Shown: positions 12,401 to 24,341 of the stretch, piece after piece | Layout: each line of letters starts with the position of its first letter | Numbering within the stretch: position 1 is the first letter of the stretch | Position numbers and translations under genes: made by a program | From: Siderastrea radians | Taxonomy: Eukaryota > Cnidaria > Anthozoa > Scleractinia > Rhizangiidae | Reading direction: 5' to 3' | NCBI GenBank assembly: GCA_964017195.1 | Contig: OZ024895.1 | Span: forward strand, 16,348,034 to 16,412,033 | Length of the DNA: 64,000 nt | The notes under the pieces: generated by a model | What the model was told of the DNA's origin: nothing | Seen by the model: only the letters and a program-made list of their open reading frames with translations | Database searches by the model: none

Positions 12401-13136
12401 TGAAATCGTGTTTACCTTATTTCTTCCATTAAATCTCGGTCCACTATTTTGCCTTAATCGATACTAAAAATGCGTTGGTAGCTTTGAACAACATTCGTTA
12501 ACAAACATTTCGCATATCCTATCACATAGTGTTATAAGGAGTCACATTTATTTAGTTCATTAGCCGTAAATTAAAATATCTTCTGTGAGCAGAAGAAAAT
12601 AAACCGAAACGCTTGCACACATTATGCATGAAAGACCATTTCATTAAGGACTTGTAAGAGCAATAAAAAATAAATTAATAAAAGGTTAATGGTAACACCC
12701 ACAGCATGAGTCGATTTGGGTGCTGTCACTAGTTAGGATAATTAATGCAACATTTATATAGAGAACAGCAGGATACTGGAGCTTTGATTACAGACGCCAC
12801 TATCCGATTTTTCTTGTGGCGAGAGGGTAGCTGCACAAGGCGAACATTGTTGTTAGAAATAATCACTTGATTAGAACGTTTCGGGCTAGAAAAGGCGGCT
12901 TTAATTGAACACTGGTGCCGATCCGAAAACAGAGCACGGACGTTTCGTTTAAAAAAAAAAAGAGGAACGGAGAATTGATTAATTGATTAATTTGATTTGA
13001 CGTAATTATTTTGAAATATGCCAATTTTATACGAATTTAATTGTCCACCACATCATCGTCATCGTCATTTTCATCAACCTTTTTCTTATACTCCAAGAAT
13101 CCGCCTTCATATCCTGACCATCACCGTCACCATCAC

Positions 13137-13146
13137 CGTCACCACC

Positions 13147-13203
<57 letters not shown>
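13137..13203. repeat. (CAC)n/(CAT)n microsatellite
   Basis: A CAC run followed by a CAT run. Apparent poly-His, poly-Ile and poly-Asp frames across it are repeat artefacts. Confidence 0.95.
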
Positions 13204-13891
13204 GACAACAACCCGTCGTTTCCTCACAAATCTTCAACAAAAACCTCCTGTCACATTTCAGACTATTTTTTACAATGTTATTTGTTTTTTCTTTCCTTTT
13301 TAAGGCCGAGGGTGAGAAACTAAGTCATTAGTATTTATTTATTTAAAGCGTATGCACGAGGTGCGACGAATGGTAGCGACATTGCGCAAAATATTCATGA
13401 ATAGGCTCTTCAGTAAAACTTTCAGTCTCTGAATCAGCAATTGCACGTGCGTTAAAAATCGTGTGCGGCTACTGAGCTGTGACTTTTAAGCATTTTTAAA
13501 CAAACAAAAAACTGTCGAAGTCCTGCTCCAAAAACGTCAAGACATAACATTTTTTAGCGTAAGACCTCCACCAAAATTTTGCCTTATAAATTTATTCATG
13601 AGTAGCTTGTCACCCGCGGCCTTAAGAGCTTTAAAATAAGTCCCATTTCGTTTAAATTCAACGGTTTTTTCTCAACAGGAATGAAAATCAATACAAGATG
13701 TTTAAAAACATGCTCTATGCATCATCTCATTGTACTCTCATCTATCTTCCATAGTTAAAATATACCCACAGCTCATCCTTAACGTATTCTGGTTTTTGAG
13801 AGACTATGCGCCGCCTGTAAATTCTTCAGAATAAGAAAGAACACGGTGAAACGCGGAAGAGTTGTTAATATTTTTTGTTCCACCTTTACAG

Positions 13892-14174
13892 ATGTTCCCG
13901 AGACCGTGCAACAGAAAGACATAAATGAGGCTGAAAAAACATTAAAGTGGATTGAACCAGAGCACAATGGAGCGAACATTACACAGCACTCCATCTACCA
14001 ACGAATCGCAAATGATGAACAGTGGGCGAGACTTGCTATGATAACTAATACCACCGAAACGGGAATATGCTGTCGAAGTGGAGAAAGGCGAGGAGTATGA
14101 ATTTGTGGTGACCACGACAAACAAAAACGGGGAAAGTGCAAAAGACGATATTAAGACCGTTAAAATGGCAGAAG
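13892..14174 (+). CDS. Kinase gene exon: fibronectin type III domain with frameshift
   Basis: Starts [10 protein letters not shown]; the FN3 core is seen in [20 protein letters not shown], then [15 protein letters not shown] in another frame. The frame switches at about 14057-14062 (ACCGAAACGGGAATATG). The exon is 283 bp, one base over a multiple of three, whereas neighbouring exons require phase 1 to 1. That agrees with one extra base, perhaps an A. Confidence 0.82.
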
Positions 14175-17100
14175 GTTTGTCTTAGCTTAGTGTTTGTTAG
14201 GAATGATGAACTCGAATTTGTCAACATACAAATAAAGGCTCGTAGATGTTTATGAGGAACGTTCTAGTGACGTTCTAAGTCAATGCTCCGTGGTAACTCG
14301 GACAACAATCGTGCAAAAGTTGATAAAAACCCCGAAATATCATTTCCTAGAATTGGATGTTTCTAGGATAGGTAGTTATTTCATAACAAGCAATAATATA
14401 AACCAATTCAATTGATATGAAACGTTTTAGACCACAGTACACAAGATAAAAAGAGCTACCTTGTCATCACTTTTTTAAGAATTCATATGAGAGCAGATAA
14501 GCACTAGATATCTGATCTCGCCAACATTCTGATGATTTCACTTTCTTAGTTTGAAAGCCATCATTAGTGCCCTTTCAAGCTTAGGTCATTACCTTGATAA
14601 GCTGCGGATATGTAAAAATAGTGCTAAGACCACCGTTTTTGTTTTCTCAGTTTCCACTCACACACCGGAAAGTGAAGCAGGTAAGAATGATAAAATTACA
14701 TAAAACAGATTCCAACTTTTTTCTTGTTTGAAATTGACCCCGAGTGAGTTTCATCTATCAAATGTTACCTTGTCTGTCATTATGCCAATTATTTATTCTA
14801 TAATTATGTTTAACTTTTAAGAAAACCGTGCGAGTTCTTCGTATATTACCCCTTGGCATAGCTAATAAAAGAATCTAGTTATGAAGCTCAGCAACGTCCT
14901 TTGTTTTATGTTTTTGTTACAGTTTTTAGTCTTGATCGTACACAAACAACAATAGGTGTTGAGTTTTGCATGAGCAACTAACCATTAAGAATGTTACTAC
15001 AAAGTTATTCACCCACAGTTTGCGAACGTAAAACAAAAGATTGTGACGACCGTAGTTCTTTCAACATAAACTGCAGCACGTTTGTTTTGGCCTTTGAAAC
15101 TTGCAAGGTTTCATAACCAGTCCCTCTACTTACCATGCCCTTGATGTGCAGAGGCAGTTTAAGAGCGGAAGAATTATTTTATACAAGAACGAAACATAAG
15201 GACATTGCTGGAATCGGGTCTTGCAGTTTGGCCAATGAACTGATAATCCCCTTTTTTAAAGAAAGTTCATTTTTCATAAGGCCTACCTGCTTCTTGTAAC
15301 CATTTACCCCACTTTTCATCTTTCCTGACTACGATTATATTTAACGAGAGTTTTTTTATTTCAATTTTTACATTTCAGCCTCTGTGTTTGACAAAGAAAA
15401 ACTTTTTCATGCTGTTTACATCAGTGTCATAGTTGTGATGTTCATAGTTGTTCTTACCCTAAGTGTTGTATTGTGGAGAATGCGGCGTCGTTTGGGTAAG
15501 TTTCACTTTCACAAAATAAGTTCAAGAATCGGCCAAAGCAAATACCATGCCTTTCACATACTTTGCCGCAATTAAAGTTATAATTAGAGTTGTAAGCAAT
15601 TAATTTTAATTTCTAATTTCGTGAGTAAAGTGTATTGTTGTCAGGACAACGGAACTACCAAAAAATTATAACAATTACAAAAGTTCGAAGCGCTCGCTGA
15701 CACTCCAGTTATTACGTCTTAGGTTTAAATAAGTGTAAAAAAAAAGCAACTCAAAAATGAAAACGAACAGTAGTTTAAACTTCAAGTGTCATTAACCCGG
15801 TTGATCGTTGATTACATCAATTACTTCTAACTCAGTGAAACTGTCCTTTTAATTTCAGAGGTCTCAAAGTTAAGACGGTAAGTAACATGAATTATTTAAG
15901 TCTAGTTTTAGGATGTTTGTCGTGTATTTTCTAAATATATTAGCTGTCCAAATAGTTTTATTCAGAGATCCAAACTTCGAAGTAATAATGAACATGTGAT
16001 TGCGCCTGGGAGTATAGGCACGTTGTTAACCAAGTATCGGCCTGACACTTGAAACAGACAAATGAACAACCAAAGGAATCAAATAAATAAATAAATAAAT
16101 ACGTAAATAAATAAATAAGTAGTGCAGACTTTATTTCCCGTATTATCTATAAAATACACGAGGTTGTATATCTTTAACTGGGTAAGTTGTCGTTTACATC
16201 GTGTAGGCTCTTATTCAAATTAAAATCGATTTGAAACTATCCACGAATGCTAAATGTGTATCTCTTTTTCTTCAGAGGACGTGAATCCCCAACCGGCGAA
16301 GGTCTCATACCAATGGTACGGTGATTTCTCATACCCAAAATTAAACTCTTAAATATCGCTCCTTAGACATTCACTAAAGCTGTCTATCTGTAGAATGGAT
16401 TTTTGTTTCGTATCCCCAAAGACAACAATGAGGATTTGCGCATTCTAACACTTGAAACACAACGCTGTTTGGCAATTATTCTGCGAAGTCTAGTTGTGCA
16501 GGAAATCACAGCTGCGAAAGCGTGCAACTCCAAATTGCCTGTGACTTTTTGCAGGACCAGTTTTTAAAGACAACAACACTTATTACCACGGATTACTTTG
16601 TTTACAGCAGGTAACATTAGAAACTTCACTGGTAAGAGTTAGTCTGGATAACTTAATAAGGTTGATCTTGCTGAGTATTTGCATTTTATCCTACATGTAC
16701 ATACTTAAACAGAAAATAAGTGACATTAAGAAGAACGAAGTAAAGACAAAAATTTTCATCACGCCAAAACCTGTTTGTTTGTTTGTTTTGTTTACTTTAC
16801 TAAACATTTTGGGGATGGTTCAACATGTGATAGACCTTAGGAAGGGAACCAATTCGATTGGAAAAATCTGCAATATATATGGTGTATTATAATATCGGTT
16901 GTTTCAGTTGCTAAAAACTACTCTTGTCATTGCCACTAGCTTCCCATAGCTGACCACAGGGACACTAACACGCAGTCGTTAAACGAAGGGCCCAGGGATG
17001 AACCACAGTATGCCACACCGGCACCGGGAGGTGGAGATTACATGCCACTACATCCCTCTACACGAAGCTGGGAAATCAATCGAGAACAAGTCAACATTGT

Positions 17101-20100
17101 CAAAGTCATCGGCAAAGGAGCATTTTCTGAAGTTGCCAAGGCAACAGTCTGGAACATACGTGATAACCAGGAATATACCACAGTGGCGGCAAAAATGCTG
17201 AAAGGTGCGATGCTGTTTATTAAGAAAAGGTTGTATAGATGCAAGGAAGTGTGAACGTTTGATTTATTTTTCTGCAGCGAATGCCCCGGCTTCAGACAGA
17301 AAAGACTTGCTATCCGAGCTTGAGTTGATGAAGAAGCTAAAATCTCATCCTCACGTGATCAGACTGATCGGATGCGTCACCGAGAGCGGTAATGTAAATA
17401 CATTTCACGGTGCTACACATTTACGAATACTTATATCTTTTCACGATTATCTGAACGTAAATTTGACCCCACAAACTCCGAAATTTAAACATAATGAAAG
17501 TTTTCCTGTTGAGAGGCAAAGGTCCTCTGACACAAAAAAATGCGAGTATGCATAAAATGTTCAAAGAAGGTCGCATATATTTTCTGATATCGGCAGTTGG
17601 TCTCCCCAAAGTCTCTGTCAAAGAGCAGTCAGCCAGGGAGCCGCCTTAGGCTTGCTTCTTACTGCCTCCGTCAACCCCTTGCAGTGTTCTATGGCAGCCA
17701 ATTCGAGCCACTGTCTCACGTGGACATACACAACTGACCTACACTCACATATCGAAGAAGAACAGAGAGTACCAGTGGGTTGATGAGTTAAGATCGCCAG
17801 TAAAGGACACGGTCCCCTGAAGGGAAGAGGTGAAAAATTCTTGGTGTCAAGAAGCTGACGAGACTTCCTTGGCATGGTAGTGAAGCTTTGGTGAATGAAC
17901 TGTTCGCAGGCGTAAGTTGTGATGTCAGCTGAGATCTCACAATTATTTACTTTTTAAAACATGGTTTAACCGAAAAAATAGTTCCATTCTTTTCAGTTCT
18001 AAGTGATGTGGGAATCACGTTAATCATAAGCATGGAAATTGTAATAAATTGAAAACTGTGTAAAGTTTGAGCAAGTGAAAGCGTTTTAAATAAAGGCAAT
18101 TATTTTGTTTTCCATAGAACCCCTTCTGGTCCTTATTGAAACCGTTTGGTGATCTGTACCGTTTGGTGATCTGCTGGGATACTTGAGGAAGAGTAGAGGA
18201 CTGAACGATACATACTACAATGACCCGGATGTAAAGCCGCAGACCAGTCTGACTGCGGAACAGTTGATGGGGTTTGCTTGGCAGGTTGCTGATGGAATGT
18301 GTTACTTGTCCTCGAAAAAGGTTGGCTTAACAAAACGTAACGAATATAAAAAAAATATTACTTAACAGCTCGTTAACAAGCGTTGGCGTCTTTGGGCTTG
18401 AATCGGTTTGGATGTACATCAATGGCAATTGCAAGAGCTGTGCTGGTCAACTGAGTATCTTCCTTTTAGTATTTTAGTCATCTGGAAGGTCATTGTAAAC
18501 TACTGGCTTCAGAAAATGCGGGTGACTAGAAATCCAATTTAAATTTCCCCCATCACTAACACCTGAAAACTTAAAAATAATAACAAGGAATAAATGCTGG
18601 AATATTTGCCTTTTGTCGTTTGATGAACGCATAATTTTGTCAAACTGTTTCCTAAACTTTTCGTCACGAGTAGTTTCCAATATCACATGCCAATTCAAAA
18701 AAGCGTAAAATGCACTACACTTAAATAACCTAGCAGAACCGAAAACAATGATACATTGAAAAATAATAATGCATAATACAGAAGGCTTTCTTACATTACT
18801 TGCCTTGAAACGGGTTTCTTGTAGATTATTCATCGTGACCTGGCGGCGAGAAATGTTCTTGTTGGTGAAGGAGAGAAGTGTAAGGTGACAGATTTTGGGA
18901 TGGCGAGGAATTTGGATCAGGAAGACATTTACGCCAGGAAAAGTAGGGTCAGTGTATTTCTGTAGGCTACAACAAAATCACCCTTTCAAAAAGCATTCTT
19001 CCTTTCGTCAACCAGTACTGAAATTTCTACCCTTACCCCCCTCTCCTCCACACACACACGCACACCCGAAAGCTCTTGCAATTCTTACAGTGCAATATTG
19101 CATAGAAAAAGTAGTGAATAGTAGATACTAGTAGGGCCTTTTTTCCAAGTACGACAGCGATTTTTCAGTTGTCCCTAATTATAGTCTTGGCTTAAAATCA
19201 GAAAAAAAATTACAATAAATAGCCAAAGTAGTTGTCAATGTCGGGATGCATGGTCAAAGCTGCAAAAGATTAAAGAAGTTTTGATAAAATGTGGATAACA
19301 GATTCAGTAAAACTGACAAAGCTATTTTTCCAGGAGAGTTTTAAGCTGGACTTCTTTTTTATTTCCTTTCAAAGGGTCGTCTACCCGTTAAGTGGACCGC
19401 TTATGAGGCTTTGATGTTTGGAACATACACAACACAGAGTGACGTGTAAGTGCATTACTTTGGAATTAGGCAAGTTGGATTTTTCCACAGAGCGGTTGTT
19501 AATCGGGTGTCGTCCAACCTTAACCGAGATAATTACTCTGGCCTCTGAAAATAGGTGCAAACATACGTTATGAAACAATGCAAAGCAAATATATGCAACT
19601 TAAGTCAAGCACGAGAAAATGAGTGCGAGCAAGTGGCAATTTGCTGTTGGTATACTTCTGTTTGGTTGAGGACGTTGCATAATTTTTCGGTTCCTTCCAA
19701 TCAAGAGCCTATAGTAAAACAAAACCGAGGGGCAATGACACAAAGTACTCAACAATATTCCTCTGAAAGACAGCTATGTAGTGATGAGTTTCTATTGAAA
19801 CACTGGAGAGATCTTGAACTGATTTAAGCTGGTGGGGGGGGGGGGGGAGAAACTGAGTGTAATTTTAGCAAAATGTGTGAAAGGAAAGCGCTTTTCATTT
19901 TTCCGGATCTTTTAAGTTTATATTATATTGGGCCCCTTCGTTGTCCACGGTTCTCGTATCACATTTTGTCAGCACTTGCAAACACATTTTTCATCCCAGC
20001 AAAAACAAAAGGCATTAGTATTTGCGAATGTTGGAGGTCACATTTCGTTAAAGTGACTCCAGTTTTTCAAACAATTGAATACGAGTAGATGAAGTAACTA

Positions 20101-23100
20101 AAGCCTTAGCTTCAAAATAGTTTCAAACAATATTCTTTCGGTTCTCTGACTTACTGGCCGTCTTTCTGCTCGCGACCCAGCTTTATGAATATTCTGTTAG
20201 CTACCACTAAGCTTGGCTTTTTTCTTCTTTTTGTTATAGATGGAGTTATGGTATCCTACTTTACGAGATTCTCACTGTCGGTCAGTTGAGTCAGACGTTC
20301 ATCGCTACTGTTCTCTTGATTTACGTATTCCTATTGTTTAATGAGATACAGTTAAATGGAGGGGAACAAGATAAAGAATATTACACGCAATTATGTACAC
20401 TGGATCCATACATTGCATATATAATTACAGTTTATACGTTATGTCATCTAGGAGGATCTCCATACCCGGATATAAATGCTCGACAAATCGCCGAGAAACT
20501 TCAACAAGGGTACAGAATGCCAAAACCAAGTCACGTTGACGAAAAATTGTGAGTATATTTGTTGTGCGATATGTAGTTAGCACACAATCCGTGTCATTGA
20601 ATGATTGCATTCTGCTTTCTCCAGTGCAGAATGTTTTCATATTATGACGATTAAAAACAGCATTACCAACTGATGAAAATCTTTCTCGATACTGCGTTAT
20701 GACACAAGAATGTTGATAACGGCAGATTTTCACGGTTCAGCGCATGTGCGGGCGGTGACTTGAGCGCTGTCAAGATAATTGTTTTTAAACCAATTAGAAG
20801 CGCGTTCACAACCCTGGCGGGATACGGCGGTAAATTGTTATAACTTGTTGTCGATAGTATATGAAATGTCACGCCAAGCACGACTGTCGCTAGTTATTGA
20901 AGTTATTCCAGCCTTCAAAATAGAGCTTGCCCACGTACAATCGTAACAGCTCTGTCCCTTTGATCAAGATTTCTCCCTTTGATCAAGATGATTTGAAGGC
21001 GACAAAGCGAAATTGTGTGGTTGACCTATTGATCCGGGAGAAACCTCAAGCTGTGATGCTATTTGGAGTGTTTGATGTTCTTAGGGCCGTTTGAAATCTT
21101 TATGCCTCTGTGTGTGCTAGTTCTTTGGCAACTAGTTAGGTTTTTGTGCTCAGTTTAATTGCAAGATTCCTAAAAGCCGCTTAAAAGAGAGACGTTTAAT
21201 TTATGAAAGGATCCACGAGTTTCTTTAATGCGTAATTTGAAGTTTGCTTGCGGTTATCTGCCAGACATGTAACTTTCTTTATCACGGATTTCAGATCCAA
21301 ATTAATTATTCTGAGACTGTTGCCATCTCTTTTAATCATAACGAAGCTACAGCTTCTGGCGCTGTCGTTTTAACTCCACTTTCGTGGTTGTGGTTAAAGT
21401 TGAATTCTTGGATTAAAATATTGCACCTCTGTTGTCTTATGGCAAACAACAAACATCCAACTGATGGATCTCCAGCAGCAATTCGGACAAAGGTTATTGT
21501 TTGACCTGCTTGTGATCGTCTGTTTGTAGTTCTGAACGATTTTCCATTTGTTAAATCCGCAACAGTTAAAATGCTGGTTCGTAAGACTCAAGGATCACGG
21601 CTTCAATCTCGTGAATGTATTGTGTTCTGCCGTCCCGTCGCCAGTCTACCACGACGTCTCTTCTCACCATCCATTGACTAAAATGCCCATATCGCGCGGC
21701 TTACGGTACTTGGCGAAACGAAACGAAACGAAACGAAATGGTATTTTGTGAAACGGTATTTTGCGAAACGGTATTTTGCGAAACGGTATTTTGCGAAATG
21801 GTATTTTGCGGAATGGTATTTTGCGAAACGGTATTTTGCGAAATGGTACTTTGCGGAACGGCATTTTGCGAAACGGTATTTTGCGAAACGGTACGTTGCG
21901 AAATGGTATTTTGCGAAATGGTACGTTGCGAAACTTCCTTCACTTTATTTCACTTTATGTTTCATCTGCTTGCTGTAAAAAAAGCGAAAGAAGCGGAAGT
22001 GTTTAATGACAAAGTCAAGCACACATCCCAAACAATAGAAATTACATTCACTAATAACTGAAGCCTCGACAAAATTTAACACCGAAACAAACAGCCATAA
22101 TTCGTTTTTATTTTCTGTATCATTATTTTCTGTATTATTTTAATGTGATTTTAATATTATTTAGGTTTTGTAACCGTACGACAGCATATTGTCTAGTGTC
22201 GCCGAACAAATCTCGCAAATCATTGTTATAAATATCCGCCTTTACTTACAAATTAATGAACTAGTATGCACATCTTTCGATTGTACTAACAACTGTAACT
22301 AGAACGATAAAGTAGGTTTGATTCAAGACTATCTGGGATTTGTATTTTGACGATATACGTAACCAATCAATAGCTAGTCCACAAATGTTATCAATTAGAT
22401 TTTAAACTATGTACTATGGGTGGACTATAAACTTTACAAATGAGTTTCTATATTCTTTGCAAACTCTTTTCACCTTTTGTCTAGCTATTTTTGAAAAATC
22501 GCGAGCGCTTTTCTTTGGGATTGTAAAGCTATCACGTTTGTTTTCTTTTACAGTGTATGTCAACATTACACGAATATTAAGGTCGATACACACTAGGCGA
22601 CAAGTCGCAGCGTATATTGTAAGGTCGCCTCGTCTTTCGATTGTACTAAGAACTGTAACTAGAACAACAAAGTTAAGGTTTGATTCAAGACTATCTGGGA
22701 TTTGTATTTTGACGATATACGTAACCATTGAATACCTAGTCTGTATTTTTTATAACAATGTAGATTTAACTTTTCGTGGTAATCATTTGCACCAAATTTC
22801 GGCCCACAAATGTTATCAATTAGATTTTAAACTACTGACGTGCTTTTATTGGAGCAGTTTTCAAACGGGTGTTGTAAAAGCAAAACCAAATTAACTTCTC
22901 TAGCCAATCACAACAGCAACAAAACACAAAATGAACAGAAATTGAAGCAAATACAAGCTAGTTACTTTCGACACTCAATTGAAAACTGCTCTAGGGCGTA
23001 AAACACACATCACTATTAGGTCAAACGTAGACTTCCTCCAAGTCGCTCGTTCTGACTACTGAGGACGCAAGCGCGATCGACGCGCGTGAGTCAAAATGGC

Positions 23101-24303
23101 GGCTGGGTCTATCAGCACATCACGCGCAACACACGAAAATATTCCGCGCGCGAGTTTTGCAATGACCTGAAAATTGATCTCCGCGCTACACCTGCACATA
23201 TACAGAGCGCGTTTTTTCAGTCACCGGCTAAACTCCTCTTTTGTCCCCCAGAAAAAACGAGCGACTCGAGGCAAGTCTAGGTCAAAACCTTTTAACATTG
23301 CACGGAATGTTGGACCGTCTGAATTTCTTACGATCGAACGATTTATAACACTCCTTAGGCTATTAAATTCGGCATCTAGGTTGCACAGTTTGTAGCCTGT
23401 AGGCTAGCTGCGCACTAGCGACAGAAAGCTCATAGTGATAATCTGGTGTTTCGTGTTCGATAAAGAAACATACTGTCCCTTTAATTTAAGGGTACAACTT
23501 CCCCGGGCGGTTTATTTGTATTAGACATGACTATTGTAAAACTCTTTGTCGTTAGTACATGTAAGGACCTGCTCAAACTACTTATAGACTCACAGAAGCC
23601 ATTCGATTAGACTAATTGCTGACTGTCGCCAGATTTAAACATTTAAATGGAACATTTCCTTCAGGTGTTTTGGATGTGCCTCTTTAAATCTACTAGCAGT
23701 AACGCTATCAATTTTTAGCATCCCTTTCCAAAAGTAAGGGTGGCGCTGAATGATGCACTTTTTGTTGGCGCAGTAGAATTCCTCCGTGAGACTGAAATAA
23801 AGTGTTGACAGGCCAAACGCGGCTCATATGCTCGTACTAATGTGTTTCCTTGACCTTATAGCTTAGCTCTCACGAATATATCCCCTAGAGATTTTCCTTT
23901 TTTGAATGGGACTATAGGGGGTTCTTTGTATATTTCTCTTAGCGATGGTTGATTTTGGATTAAGTGTCATTTGCTCATAAAGATGTTCTTGAGATTAGAC
24001 ACAGCCGGGTGGAATGTTGTAACGAAAGGCAGAAATTTACATCCGGTGTTAAAATTAATGTACTGTATTATAATGGCCAGTCAAAAACTCTTAACTAAAA
24101 ATTAATACATTTGTTCAAAGATTCTTACACAGATCCTTTATAATTGTGATTTATAATTTAGGCCTACTTTTCCAACCCCATCCACATACACACACAAAGA
24201 TTTCATGCAGAAGGTTGGAGGGAGAAAAAAATATCTTGCAATCACATACCCCAATAAAAAAAATTCATTGAGAGTTAAGGGGTATCTCAAATCAACCCCC
24301 CCC

Positions 24304-24341
<38 letters not shown>

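Larger units (their letters stand above)
7744..13891. other. Gap between gene A stop and the FN3 exon of the kinase
   Basis: About 6.1 kb in which I could not support any Ig, signal-peptide or other exon on either strand. It contains a possible poly(A) signal, a pentamer microsatellite with a retroelement-like 3' end, a pyrimidine-rich tract (about 10540-10625) and a CAC/CAT microsatellite. If gene A and the kinase are one gene this is an intron; otherwise the promoter and first exon of the kinase gene should lie here. Confidence 0.5.

Noticed and set aside
13018..13331. Poly-His, poly-Ile and poly-Asp frames
   Set aside because: Produced by the CAC/CAT microsatellite.
16619..16639. Possible 21-bp micro-exon (VTLETSL) in the juxtamembrane region
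   Set aside because: Splice sites are plausible and it keeps phase 0, but the next exon then does not fit. The donor at 16301 solves the phase without it.
17618..17875. 85-codon minus-strand frame in a kinase intron
   Set aside because: Could be an old retroelement scrap, but no recognisable motif and no supporting context.
21664..22061. Repetitive frames with a FAKRY-type pentapeptide
   Set aside because: The 15-bp unit is five codons long and lacks stops, so several frames on both strands stay open. It is an intronic tandem repeat.
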